Numbered from the stretch's first letter, positions 37,801 through 51,966 are shown. The stretch: DNA of 64,000 nt from Pelodera strongyloides (GCA_036852015.1 JAANDG010000138.1:221484-285483); one strand, 5' to 3'. Made by a program: numbers and translations. Notes: generated by a model not told the origin, from the letters alone.

Positions 37801-40800
37801 TCCACCCTCACCCTATCTTGGACCAACTCCACCCTCATATATTGAACGTATCTTGAAACTATACCCTGGTACCAACTCCACCCCAACTCTATCTTGACCA
37901 ACTCCATATATTGAAACGAACCAACTCGAAACGTATCTTGACCAACTGACCAACTATACCTTGACCAACTCATATATTGAAAGTATCTTGAAACGACCAC
38001 CAACTATATAATTGAAACCTTGAAACGATATTGAAACCCTCATATATTGAAACGTATCTTGACCAACTCCACCCTATATATTGAAACGTATCTTGACCAA
38101 CTCCACCCTCATATATTGAAACGTATCTTGACCCTCCACCCTCATATATTGAACGTATCTTGACCACCTCCACCCTATATATGAAACGTATCTTGACCTT
38201 ATATTGAACGTATCCGTATCCCACTGAAACCAATACCTCATATATCGAAACGTATCTGGACCAACATATACGTATCTTGACCAACTATACCCTCATATAT
38301 TGAAACTATACCCTCATATTGAAACTATCTTGACCACCCTCATATATTGACCCTTACTCCCTCATATATGAAACGACCAACGTATCTTGACCAACTCCAC
38401 CCTCATATATTGAAATCTTGACCCTATACTCACCTTGACTATATATATTGAAACGTATCTTGACCAACTCACCCTCATATTTGAAACGTATCTTGATGAA
38501 ACACCCTCATACGTATCTTGACCAACTCATATATTGAAACGTATCTTACCAACTAACCCTCATATATTGAAACGTATCTTGACCAACTCCCCCTCCATAT
38601 ATTGAAACGTATCTTGACCAACTATACCCTCATATATTGAAACGTATCTTGACCACTCCACCCTCATATATTGAAACGTATCTTGACCAACTCCACCCCT
38701 GAAACCTTGACCAACTACCCTCATATATTGAAACGTATCTTGACCAACTCCCCCTCATATATTGAAACGTTTGAACTCCGTATCTTGACCAACTATACCC
38801 TCATATATTGAAACGTATCTTGACCAACTATACCTCATATATGAAACGTATCTTGACCAACTATACCCTCATATATTGAACGTATCTTGACCAACTCCAC
38901 CCCATATATTGAAACGTATCTGACCAACTCCACCCTCATATATGAAACGTATCTTGACCAACTCCACCCTCATATATTGAAACGTATCTTGACCAACTCC
39001 ACCCTCATATATTGAACGTATCTTGACCAACTCACATATTTGAAACCTTGAAACTCATATATATTGAAACGTATCTTGACCAACTATACCCTCATATATT
39101 GAAACGTATCTTGACCAACTATACCCTCATATATTGAAACGTATCTTGACCAACTCCACCCTCATATATTGAAACGTATCTTGACCAACTATACCCTCAT
39201 ATATTGAAACGTATCTTGACCAACTATACCCTCATATATTGAAACGTATCTTGACCAACTCCACCCTCATATATTGAAACGTATCTTGACCAACTATACC
39301 CTCATATATTGAAACGTATCTTGACCAACTCCACCCTCATATATTGAAACGTATCTTGACCAACTCCACCCTCATATATTGAAACGTATCTTGACCAACT
39401 ATACCCTCATATATTGAAACGTATCTTGACCAACTCCACCCTCATATATTGAAACGTATCTTGACCAACTCCACCCTCATATATTGAAACGTATCTTGAC
39501 CAACTATACCCTCATATATTGAAACGTATCTTGACCAACTCCACCCTCATATATTGAAACGTATCTTGACCAACTCCACCCTCATATATTGAAACGTATC
39601 TTGACCAACTCCACCCTCATATATTGAAACGTATCTTGACCAACTCCACCCTCATATATTGAAACGTATCTTGACCAACTCCACCCTCAATATTGAAACG
39701 TATTTGACCACTCCACCCTCATATATTGAAACGTATCTTGACCAAACTATACCCTCAATATTGAAACGTATCTTGACCACTCCACCCTCATATATTGAAA
39801 CGTATCTTGACCAACTATACCCTCATATATTGAACGTATCTTGACCAACTCACCCTCATATATTGAAACGTATCTTACCAACTATACCTCATATATTGAA
39901 AACGTATCTTGACCAACTCCACCCTCATATATTGAAACGTATCTTGACCAACTCCACCCTCATATATTGAAACGTATCTTGACCAACTCCACCCTCATAT
40001 ATTGAAACGTATCTTGACCAACTTCCACCCTCATATATTGAAACGTATCTTGACCAACTCCACCCTCATATATTGAAACGTATCTTGACCAACTATACCC
40101 TCATATATTGAAACGTATCTTGACCAACTATACCCTCATATATTGAAACGTATCTTGACCAACTCCACCCTCATATATTGAAACGTATCTTGACCAACTA
40201 TACCCTCATATTGAAACGTAATCTTGACCAACTCACCCTCATATATTGAAACGTATCTTGACCAACTATACCCATATATTGAAACGTATCTTGACCACTA
40301 TACCCTCATATATTGAAACGTATCTTGACCAACTCCCCCTCCATATATTGAAACGTATCTGGACCAACTATACCCTCATATATTGAAACGTATCTTGACC
40401 AACTCCACCCTCATATATTGAAACGTATCTTGACCAACCTCCACCCTCATATATTGAAACGTATCTTGACCAACTCCACATCATAATGAAACGTATCTTG
40501 ACCACTATACCCTCATATATTGAAACGTATCTTGACCAACTCCACCCTCATATATTGAACGTATCTTGACCAACTATACCCTCATATATTGAAACGTATC
40601 TTGACCAACCTCCACCCTCATATATTGAACGTATCTTGACCAACTATACCCTCATATATTGAAACGTATCTTGACCAACTCCACCCTCATATATTGAAAC
40701 GTATCTTGACCAACTCTCCACCCTATATATTGAAACGTATCTTGAACAACTCCACCCTCATATATGAAAACGTATACTTGACAACTCCACCCTCATATAT

Positions 40801-43800
40801 TGAAACGTATCTTGACCAACTCCACCCTCATATATTGAAACGTATCTTGACAACTATACCCTCATATATTGAAACGTTGACCAACTCCACCCTACCCTCA
40901 TATATTGAAACGTATCTTGACCAACTCCAACCCTCATATATTGAAACGTATCTTGACCAACTATACCCTCATATATGAAACGTATCTTGACCAACTATAC
41001 CCTCATATATTGAAACGTATCTTGACCAACTCCACCCTCATATATTGAAACGTATCTTGACCAACTCCACCCTCTATATTTGAAACGTATCTTGAACCAA
41101 CTCAACCTCATATATTGAAACGTATCTTGACCAACTCCACCCTCATATATTGAAACGTATCTTGACCAACTCCACCCTCATATATTGAAACGTATCTTGA
41201 CCAACCTCCACCCTCATATATTGAAACGTATCTTGACCAACTATACCCTCATATATTGAAACGTATCTTGACCAACTCCACCCTCATATATTGAAACGTA
41301 TCTTGACCAACTCCACCCTCATATATTGAAACGTATCTTGACCAACTATACCCTCATATATTGAAACGTATCTTGACCAACTCCACCCTCATATATTGAA
41401 ACGTATCTTGACCAACTCCACCCTCATATATTGAAACGTATCTTGACCAACTATACCCTCATATATTGAAACGTATCTTGACCAACTCCACCCTCATATA
41501 TTGAAACGTATCTTGACCAACTATACCCTCATATATTGAAACGTATCTTGACCAACTCCACCCTCATATATTGAAACGTATCTTGACCAACTCCACCCTC
41601 ATATATTGAAACGTATCTTGACCAACTCCACCTCATATATTGAAACGTATCTTGACCAACTATACCCTCATATATTGAAACGTATCTTGACCAACTCACC
41701 CCCATATATTGAAACGTATCTTGACCAACTATACCCCCTCATATATTGAAACGTATCTTGACCAACTCCACCCTCATATATTGAAACGTATCTTGACCAA
41801 CTATACCCTCATATATTGAAACGTATCTTGACCAACTCCACCCTCATATATTGAAACGTATCTTGACCAACTATACCCTCATATATTGAACGTATCTTGA
41901 CCAACTACCTCTCATATATTGAAACGTATCTTGACCAACTCACCCTCATATATTGAAACGTATCTTGACCAACTATACCCTCATATATTGAAACGTATCT
42001 TGACCAACTCCACCCCTCATATATTGAAACGTATCTTGACCAACTCCACCCTCATATATTGAAACGTATCTTGACCAACTCCACCCTCATATATTGAAAA
42101 CTCCACGTATCTTGACCAACCTCCACCCTCATATATTGAAACGTATCTTGACCAACTCCACCCTCATATATTGAAACGTATCTTGACCAACTATACCCTC
42201 ATATATTGAAACGTATCTTGACCAACTACACCCATCATATATTGAAACGTATTGACCAACTCCACCTCTATATATGAAACTATCTTGACACTCCACCCTC
42301 CTATATTGAAACGTATCTTGCTCATATATTGAAACGTATCTTGACCAACTCCACCCTCATATATTGAAACGTATCTTGACCAACTCATACCCCATAATGA
42401 AACGTATCTTGACCAACTATACCCTCATATATTGAAACGTATCTTGACCAACTATACCCTCATATATTGAAACGTATCTTGACCAACTATACCCTCATAT
42501 ATTGAAACGTATCTTGACCAACTCCACCCTCATATATTGAAACGTATCTTGACCAACTATACCCTCATATATTGAAACGTATCTTGACCAACTCCACCCT
42601 CATATATTGAAACGTATCTTGACCAACTCCACCCTCATATATTGAAACGTATCTTGACCAACTATACCCTCATATATTGAAACGTATCTTGACCAACTAT
42701 ACCCTCATATATTGAAACGTATCTTGACCAACTCCACCCTCATATATTGAAACGTATCTTGACCAACTCCACCCTCATATATTGAAACGTATCTTGACCA
42801 ACTATACCCTCATATATTGAAACGTATCTTGACCAACTATACCCTCATATATTGAAACGTATCTTGACCAACTCCACCCTCATATATTGAAACGTATCTT
42901 GACCAACTCCACCCTCATATATTGAAACGTATCTTGACCAACTCAACCCTCATATATTGAAACGTATCTTGACCAACTCCACCCTCATATATTGAAACGT
43001 ATCTTGACCAACCTCCACCCTCATATATTGAAACGTATCTTGACCAACTCCACACTCATATATTGAAACGTATCTTGACCAACTATACCCTCATATATTG
43101 AAACGTATCTTGACCAACTCCACCCTCATATATTGAAACGTATCTTGACCAACTCCTACCCTCATATATTGAAACGTATCTTGACCAACTATACCCTCAT
43201 ATATTGAAACGTATCTTGACCAACTCCACCCTCATATATTGAAACGTATCTTGACCAACTATACCCTCATATATTGAAACGTATCTTGACCAACTCCACC
43301 CTCATATATTGAAACGTATCTTGACCAACTATACCCTCATATATTGAAACGTATCTTGACCAACTCCACCCTCATATATTGAAACGTATCTTGACCAACT
43401 ATACCCTCATATATTGAAACGTATCTTGACCAACTCCACCCTCATATATTGAAACGTATCTTGACCAACTATACCCTCATATATTGAAACGTATCTTGAC
43501 CAACTCCACCCTCATATATTGAAACGTATCTTGACCAACCTCCACCCTCATATATTGAAACGTATCTTGACCAACCCAATCATATATTGAAACGTATCTT
43601 GACCAACTATACCCTCATATATTGAAACGTTGAAACGTATCTTGACCAACTCCACCCTCATATATTGAAACGTATCTTGACCAACTATACCCTCATATAT
43701 TGAAACGTATCTTGACCAACTCCACCCTCATATATTGAAACGTATCTTGACCAACTATACCCTCATATATTGAAACGTATCTTGACCAACTCCACCCTCA

Positions 43801-46800
43801 TATATTGAAACGTATCTTGACCAACTATACCCTCATATATTGAAACGTATCTTGACCAACTCCACCCTCATATATTGAAACGTATCTTGACCAACTATAC
43901 CCTCATATATTGAAACGTATCTTGACCAACTCCACCCTCATATATGGAAACGTATCTTGACCAACTCCACCCTCATTATTGAAACGTATCTTGACCAACT
44001 CCACCCTCATATATTGAACGTATCTTGACCAACCCTCCATCCCTCATATATTGAAACGTATCTTGACCAACTCCACACTCATATATATTGAAACGTATCT
44101 TGACCAACTCCACCCTCATATATTGAACGTATCTTGACCAACTCCACCCTCATATATTGAAACGTATCTTGACCAACTATACCCTCATATATTGAACGTA
44201 TCTTGACCAACTCCACCCTCATATATTGAAAAGTATCTGACCCATCCACCCTCATATATTGAAACGTATCTTGACCAACTCCACCCTCATATATTGAAAC
44301 GTATCTTGACCAACTCCACCCTCATATATTGAAACGTATCTTGACCAACTCCACCCTCATATATTGAAACGTATCTTGACCAACTCCACCCTCATATATT
44401 GAAACGTATCTTGACCAACTCCACCCTCATATATTGAAACGTATCTTGACCAACTATACCCTCATATATTGAAACGTATCTTGACCAACTCCACCTCATA
44501 TATTGAAACGTATCTTGACCAACTCCACCCTCATATATTGAAACGTATCTTGACCAACTCCACCCTCATATATTGAAACGTATCTTGACCAACTCCACCC
44601 TCATATATTGAAACGTATCTTGACCAACTCCACCTCATATATTGAAAAGTATCTTGACCAACTCCACACTCCTATATATTGAAACGTATCTTGACCAACT
44701 ATACCCTCATTATATTGAACGTATCTTGACCAACTCCACCCTCCTATATTGAAACGTATCTTGACCAACTCCACCCTCATATATTGAAACGTATCTTGAC
44801 CAACTATACCCTCATATATTGAAACGTATCTTGACCAACTCCCAACCCTCATATATTGAAACGTATCTTGACCAACTCCACCCTCATATATTGAAACGTA
44901 TCTTGACCAACTCCACACTCATATATTGAAACGTATCTTGACCAACTATACCCTCATATATTGAAACGTATCTTGACCAACTCCACCCTCATATATTGAA
45001 ACGTATCTTGACCAACTATACCCTCATATATTGAAACGTATCTTGACCAACTCCACCCTCATATATTGAAACGTATCTTGACCAACTCCACCCTCATATA
45101 TTGAAACGTATCTTGACCAACTCCACCCTCATATATTGAAACGTATCTTGACCAACTCCCACCTCATATATTGAAACTTATCTTGACCACTCCATCTATT
45201 GAAACGTATCTTGACCAACTATACCCTCATATATTGAAAACGTATCTTGACCAACTCCACCTCCATATATTGAAACGTATCTTGACCAACTCATCCCTCA
45301 TATATTGAAACGTATCTTGACCAACTCCACCCTCATATATTGAAACGTATCTTGACCAACTCCACACCCTCATATAAACGTATCTGACCCAACTCACCCT
45401 CATATATTGAAACGTATCTTGACCAACTCCACCCTCATATATTGAAACGTATCTTGACCAACTCCACCCTCATATATTGAAACGTATCTTGACCAACTCC
45501 ACCCTCATATATTGAAACGTATCTTGACCAACTCCACCCTCATATATTGAAACGTATCTTGACCAACTCCACCCTCATATATTGAAAAGTATCTTGACCA
45601 ACTCCACCCTCATATATTGAAACGTATCTTGACCAATCCCCACCCTCATATATTGAAAACTTGACCAACTCAACCCTATATATTGAAACGTATCTTGACC
45701 AACTCCACCCTCATATATTGAAACGTATCTTGACCAACTCCACCCTCATATATTGAAACGTATCTTGACCAACTCCAACTCATATATTGAAACGTATCTT
45801 GACCAACTCCACCTCATATATTGAAACTATCTTGACCAACTCACCCTCATATATGGAAACGTATCTTGACCAACTCCACCCTCATATATTGAAACGTATC
45901 TTGACCAACTCCACCCTCATATATTGAAACGTATCTTGACCAACTCCACCCTCATATATTGAAACGTATCTTGACCAACTCCACCCTCATATATTGAAAC
46001 GTATCTTGACCAACTCCACCCTCATATATTGAAACTATCTTGACCAACTCCACCCTCATATATTGAAACGTATCTTGACCAACTCCACCCTCATATATTG
46101 AAACGTATCTTGACCAACTCCACCCTCATATATTGAAACGTATCTTGACCAACTCCACCCTCATATATTGAAACGTATCTTGACCAACTCCACCCTCATA
46201 TATTGAAACGTATCTTGACCAACTCCACCCTCATGTATTGAAACGTATCTTGACCAACTCCACCCTCATATATTGAAACGTATCTTGACCAACTCCACCC
46301 TCATATATTGAAACGTATCTTGACCAACTCCACCCTCATATATTGAAACGTATCTTGACCAACTCCACCCTCATATATTGAAACGTATCTTGACCAACTC
46401 CACCCTCATATATTGAAACGTATCTTGACCAACTCCACCCTCATATATTGAAACGTATCTTGACCAACTACACCCTCATATACTGAAACGTATCTTGACC
46501 AACTCCACCCTCATATACGACTCCGCGTTGAGCGTGATAACGACAGACACGTAGTTAGAAAACATAGCATAACTTCCTCTCACCTTCTGTTAACGTCGGC
46601 TCCTTTGCGAAGTAGAATACTAACCAAGTGCGGATCTTCATTGACGATTGCTTGGTGCAGTGGAGATAGACCTGAATGTTGATTCTTTGGGTAAACGGTG
46701 TGGAAGGACGAGAGAGAGAAAACCCAAACTATGTTAGCGCTATCGCGCTAACAAAGGATCCTAATAAAAGAAGAAAGAGACAGAGATCCTAATAAAAGAA

Positions 46801-46831
46801 GAACGAGACAGAGAGAGACAGACAGACAGAC

Positions 46832-46877
<46 letters not shown>

Positions 46878-49532
46878 GGAGAGAGCGAGAGAGAGCGAGA
46901 GCGAGAGGGAGAGAGAGAGAGCGGTATAGAGATGAGAAAACATGACAGAGAGAATCTTACCATAATAGTCCTCTGAAATATTGTAATCGTTGATAAGTTT
47001 CGGAAACCATTCGATTAGTTTAAGTGCCAAAACATTATGAAGAGTTGTTCCTTGCAGAAGACAAACACCCAATAGAGTTTCTCCCATTGACCCTAAAACG
47101 AGAAAAAAAAAACATTTTCAGAGCTTTCTCTCTCTCTCTCTGTCTCTCTCCCTCTCTGTCTGTCTGTCTGTCTCTCTGTCTCACACTGATTGTGGTTTAC
47201 AGTTTACACCCCTTATTAAAGGGACAGGCCCATCAAAATAAACCTACATTTACGATACGTTCATAATGACTGTCAAGCATTTTTATTACAATATATACAA
47301 ACTAAATTTCACCATTATTCGCCCTAGACAACTTTTTTTCCAATCCTTTTTTTCCAACTTTTTTTCCTTTTTTTCCAATTTTTTATATGCAAATTTTAAT
47401 CGCATTATAATTTCACGATAAATCTGCATTGACGACAAGGATATTTGCGGCTCTACGGTATACATTTGAGCAGAGCGCATCGGAAAAAAGTTTTCAATGG
47501 CAAATAAATGTGAAATTTAGTTTGTATATATTGTAATAAAAATGCTTGATAGTCACTATGGACGTATCGTAAATATAGGTTTACTTTGATGGGCCTGTCC
47601 CTTTAACACAGAGTTAGAAAATAATCGGATAATTGATGAAATTCTACCTCGCTCTTCCAGTTTCCAACACACATCTCTATACTTCGATTCGCCTCCCTTT
47701 CCTCCGCGGCTGCCACCGTCAAGTAGTTTCAGGGCTTAACACAAATGTTTCGAAAGATTTTAAGAAGACAACTTCGTACACGGGGTCATATAATTTGCAA
47801 CTGTCTGGCAGTGTCAGTTTATGTCACTGGGTGTGATTGTCTGTCAAGTGTTGACTGGGTGTTCGTGCAACGAATCCTGCATACACAAGCGCAGGAGTCT
47901 ATCAGTCTATCTTATTAGCCGACCCAGCTACGACACTTACACTTCCATTCACTCTCTCGGGATATTATTACTACTGAAAATTAGCATATTTAAATTACCG
48001 TACCCTTTTTCAAATCTCCCACATTGGCACCTTCTTGGTTAAATTCATCGAGAACGTTTGGCCCACTCTTTCCTTTACCCTTTTTACGGGAGAACGCGCC
48101 GAGCATTGCATTCCGTTGCTGAAATTGACCGTAAATAATTTATAATTAATGTTTTCGGCTAGTTTTAGCCCGGCAGGTGGAAGTGTCAAAGTAAAGGCGA
48201 GTATTTATGAAACTATTGTAAAACGAACAGACACCTGGTATTTGGAAAGAAATATTACATTATATTAACTGAAATTGAAAAGTTAATTGCGTGTAGACCA
48301 AATAAGTAGTAATAGCGGGCACAACAATAGTGAACGCCAGCCATTTGGAGATTGATTTAGAACCATGTGAGGTTAGAGTTGACTTGGAAACGACAGATTT
48401 CGAGAAAAATTTATCTCCAATTGGTGGAAAAGCGGTCGTAAAATGGGTTTGGGCCACTGTAAAGCCCCAACGGGGGGCCGTGTGGATCATCCGCTTCCAA
48501 TGCTACAGCGCGGCAAAAAACTCTGATGGGGTTTCAAAAATTGCCGATTTTTGCTTCCAAGTACGAGAAGATTTACCGTAGATTGGCCACTAACTACAGG
48601 AGAAACAGACAGATAAAAAATTTTCTCGTGGCAGGTAGCCACGGAATTCGCCTGTTCTTGTTATAGCATTGGTGCATTTCTTCACTTTCAAAGGTGTATG
48701 CAAAATCGTACACGAGATGCACATTTGATACTTGGAAGCAAAACGCGCGGTTTTTGCCATACATTGAAACCCCCTGAACGTACCTTATTTCGTATCTTGA
48801 CTAGCTCTGGCACCGTAACAAGTTTACCCTCACCGCCTTTGTACAAGAAATCACGGACCTAAAATAATCAATTAATTAAACATTAATCAATGAATGTTGT
48901 AATCAATAATTAATCAATCACTCTAGAAAACGGTTAGAGGTTGTCAATACCTTCAAAAGATATTTGTTTAGAAAAAAAGTGCTATACAAAAAGTCCCACT
49001 TTTGTGTCGAAATATCCATCAATTATCGACGTGTCGCCGGTGTTCTGAGCATATCTAAAATGTAAGTAAAAAAATTTTTTTCGAAGTCTATGACACACAC
49101 ACTCCACGTCAAATCCTTATTACCCGACAACTCAATTCGTAAAAAAATGAGCTGAAAAGAAGAAATACACTTAGAATACACAGTAAGTTGATTGTGAGTC
49201 GAAAATTATTTGATTAATTCATTTTTTATGGAAAACCTTTGGTATGAAAAATCCACGGTACCCAGATAAATCTATAAACGCTAAACTGTCTCTAAAAGCT
49301 TACATTAGTCCATAAGCTAAAATAACATTATTACAAAACTACGGTGCCTCATACATACAAAAATTACTGTACAACGTTCGGTGCTCCATAAAGAGCAAAA
49401 ACTACGGTACCTCATCCAGGGTATTAGTTCTCCACCACCGTGCATGTCAACCAAACGATAGAGTTTCACATCTTCAGAGAGTCTGCCCATTTGACCCGTT
49501 GTTTGAGCCTCCTTTGACTCAGAAGTACCCAT
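28820..49532 (-). CDS. TRPV-type cation channel, OSM-9/OCR class (23 exons, complete)
   Basis: A TRPV channel subunit; in nematodes these serve chemo-, osmo- and mechanosensation in cilia. Exons, 5' to 3': 49411-49532, 48988-49054, 48784-48858, 48004-48118, 46961-47092, 46584-46671, 37155-37256, 36711-36864, 36403-36504, 36054-36206, 35714-35796, 35411-35498, 34886-35018, 34624-34685, 34219-34326, 33520-33686, 33201-33310, 32805-32942, 32509-32576, 32036-32170, 31518-31649, 31174-31269, 28820-28915. All phases agree: 841 residues. Visible in order: N-terminal MGTSESKEA and [15 protein letters not shown]; ankyrin repeats ([61 protein letters not shown]); TM1 ([17 protein letters not shown]); TM2-TM4; TM5 ([15 protein letters not shown]); pore TVGEF; TM6 ([20 protein letters not shown]); TRP-box region [15 protein letters not shown]. 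An acceptor (CTTTCAG) lies about 18 bases before the ATG. Which OSM-9/OCR subtype it is I cannot say. Confidence 0.95.
29854..29922 (-). other. tRNA-like sequence inside the hAT element (1)
   Basis: The - strand has an A-box-like TTTAGCGCAGTAGGTAC and B-box GGGTTCAAATCC, with CCTGG/CCAGG pairing around the T loop. The anticodon arm and acceptor do not form a full cloverleaf, so it is a tRNA relic or SINE head. Confidence 0.5.
30254..30333 (-). other. tRNA-like sequence inside the hAT element (2)
   Basis: The - strand has TATAGCGCAGCAGGCAGAGC (A box) and a good T arm GCAGG-TTCGATT-CCTGC (B box). The region between is longer than usual and the anticodon stem does not pair cleanly, so I do not call a functional tRNA. 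Confidence 0.5.
33753..33824. repeat. Dispersed repeat, copy 1
   Basis: About 70 bp (AAGCAAACATTGCAACTGTA ... CTCTTGAAGCGTAAAA) in a TRPV intron, shared with 59479-59550 in a lipase intron. No termini are clear enough to name a class. Confidence 0.7.
37303..46517. repeat. 9.2-kb satellite of 35-bp units filling a TRPV intron
   Basis: About 260 head-to-tail copies of a 35-bp unit made of CATATATTGAAACGTATC followed by TTGACCAACT and then either CCACCCT (type A) or ATACCCT (type B). It lies in TRPV intron 6 (37257-46583) and leaves only about 46 bp and 66 bp of unique sequence at the two ends. Types A and B alternate strictly over stretches such as 43200-43930, forming 70-bp dimers; 45850-46500 is almost pure A. 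Units are damaged by many 1-10-base deletions at 37450-38500 and in scattered places. ORFs in it are by-products of the repeat. Confidence 0.97.
46801..46921. repeat. GA microsatellite
   Basis: (GA)n and (GACA)n with interruptions, in TRPV intron 5. A complementary (TCTC/TGTC)n tract lies at 47127-47182 in intron 4. Confidence 0.95.
47216..47606. mobile_element. TTAA-flanked inverted-repeat element, AGGGACAGGCCCAT type
   Basis: Outer TTAA at 47216-47219 and 47603-47606 enclose inverted arms of about 93 bp (AGGGACAGGCCCATCAAAAT ... TAAATTTCACC and its complement). It lies in TRPV intron 4 and has no ORF. TTAA target duplication is the mark of piggyBac-like transposons. Related to 60701-61158 and 63780-64000. 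Confidence 0.85.
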
Positions 49533-51966
49533 TTTTATTGGAATATATTACTGAAAGTAATGGTAAAAGGCATATTATATGAAAGCTTTGCAAGAGTTAT
49601 GGTCTATGGCTAAGAAGCAAGCAAGTGAAAAACAATCTAAAATGAATTAAAGTTATAAAAAAATACTATAAACAAATTAAGAATGATGAACAAATATAGG
49701 ATCTGCAGAAGATGCATACGTGGTGCATTTGTCAGACTCTGATTTTTAAAACAAGGCGTCTTTCAATTAATTGTGTAAGCAAAAAAAAATCACTTCAACT
49801 ATTTATGAACCATATGATTTCGCTTGCTAAAAACTAGCGACTATGACTATGAAGACCAAATCTATGTACTTATGCACCTATACAGAATATCCACTTGGTT
49901 TATTTTTTAACACGGTTAGGATCCTAATTTCAGCTAGAGCAAAAATAAAAAATAAATAAATAAGAAATCAAATTTTAATCTCCATAGTAATACAATTAAT
50001 CGTATCTGTGAAGTACGCATTCAGAGACAAAGCCCAATATTTGATATCCGTGCGCAATACCAGGTAATTGAATTCAGAAAATTCTCTCGTTAAATTTGCC
50101 CTATTTTATGGATTTTCTTGCGGCCTTGGTTTTGTCGGTCAAAAGCTCCAAAACGACATATCTACATATAGACATAGATTCTCATATTTCATAAGGTGCA
50201 CAAAAAATTTACCCCGTTTCCAAGCATCTACGGTGGCCGAAGCCGAAGCATACGCCTAACTAAGTTGGTCAAGGCCTAAGCCTAAATGTAAGCATATCAA
50301 TAGGATAAAAACAATGAAAAGTTACTATTCTCAGGCTTACGTTTAGTGTAGCAGGTGTATTTAATTACATGCAAAAATTCGCGCACAAATTTTCATTAAT
50401 TAAAAGTAATAAGAAACTATTATATACAAACTACAACTATTGATTGGACACTCAATTCACAAAAAAGGTAAGTAGAATCAAAAATCTTAACTATCTTAAC
50501 TATGGCGAATCTTAATTAAAAATCTTAACTATGGCGAAACACCTAATTCAATCTCATTGGTAATTTTTGTAGCAATATGTTACTCTTTTCTTATAAACGA
50601 ACCTCAAGCTAATCGTTACATGTGGCTTAATTTGCCAACTTTCTTATAAACGAACCTCAAGCTAATCGTTACATGTGGCTTAATTTGCCAACCTTCTCAT
50701 CATCATTTTATACGATGAACACTTAATAATTTGTATAATGCGTCAATAAGTTATTATTATTATTAAGTAGTAAATTGAACAAGTGCATTTCTGGTTACAT
50801 ATTACAACAGGTGTTTTAAGGTATTTCAGTAGTCAAGGAATAAGAAGAGATACGAAGATTCTTGTGGACATCGGCAGTTTTTGTATAATAAATAATAAAA
50901 AAATAAAAAATTAGCCTCCGGGAAGATTAAAGGCCAGTTCGTTCGGCCTAAGAAATTTGAACCGGACACCGGTGCACCGTTTCTGTGGATTCGGTTGATA
51001 TAACCCGTGTACTCTTTATCTTTATCTTTAAATAAAACTAAATATATAATGAACACAACCCGAATCGCGATAAAACGGAATGGTATAAGCTTTTGGGAAA
51101 TTGAAAATGTCCATTTATTACATAGTTATTTGCCCAGCGAGACTGTGCTTTTTCTAAAACTTTTAGTTCTGAATTTGACATGCGTAGTATTATTTATAGT
51201 ATACAATTTTATACATAATACCCAATTTGTCCCAAATAATGTCATTCCATTACCGATTTACTGGATTTACTTATTTTTTTGTATAAAGAGATACTCAAGC
51301 TACTAAAAACTACAAACTGCAAATCCACGAACGGCGAAGCAAATTCATATGAAGGGTAATGATTATACTATACACGGCTCATAGATATGTATGTGAACAA
51401 GCTCAACAAGCGTTCTCAAGCACAAAGAGAATATTATATATATTAACTCTTTATTCCATAAAACTCCATATTCCATATTATTTGACACTTTTCTGGTTCA
51501 CATTGTAACTTTGGTAACCGAACTACAAATTTTAGTGTGAAATCACGCGAGTGAGAAAAATTGCCATTAAATCGCAAATAGAAGTTGGTTAAATTAAGAA
51601 AACACCTGCTACAATTAGTACTTTTGTTCAAAAAAAAAACAAATCCAATGTCAAACGCGCGCCTTGGTAACTTTTCTTTTAATAAATGAAAAATTATTAT
51701 GGGGTTTCCAGGTATCCCAAAAATTCGGTGTGATTCTGTCAATACTACCGTATTCCTGCACGAAACTTGCATATATACTATGAAAAAAATATTCTCGTGT
51801 GGTTCCAAAATACTGTAAATTTTCACCATACTTGGAAACCCCATAAAGAACAAGACCGAAGCAAAGAGTAATCACAAGAATAAACGCAAATTAACGTGAG
51901 ATTGAAATAATTTATTCAGTTTTTGTATTCCCGCCAGGTTTACTTAGTTTTTGAATTCCCGCCTTA
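49533..51966. other. Intergenic region upstream of the TRPV gene
   Basis: AT-rich, with no exon I can support. It holds a perfect 54-bp tandem duplication at 50586-50693 (unit contains CGAACCTCAAGCTAATCG), a short TTAGGC-like trace at 50267-50285, and, near its right end, TTTATT at 51911-51916, the likely poly(A) signal of the lipase gene on -. The TRPV promoter should lie just above 49550. Confidence 0.6.
50586..50693. repeat. Perfect 54-bp tandem duplication
   Basis: Two adjacent identical copies running from TTCTTATAAACGAACC to GGCTTAATTTGCCAAC. The lack of differences suggests a recent event. Confidence 0.95.

Noticed and set aside
37640..44918. ORFs on both strands of the satellite
   Set aside because: The 35-bp unit is not a multiple of three and frames stay open only by chance and indels; the products are meaningless repeats.
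37303..46517. CRISPR-like array
   Set aside because: There are no unique spacers; it is a head-to-tail satellite in a eukaryotic intron.
46748..47266. Leu/Ser-rich ORFs
   Set aside because: They are translations of GA/TC microsatellites. Only 46961-47092 is real coding, as TRPV exon 5.
51007..51306. 99-codon hydrophobic ORF
   Set aside because: AT-rich intergenic DNA; low-complexity hydrophobic translation with no motif or splice partner.
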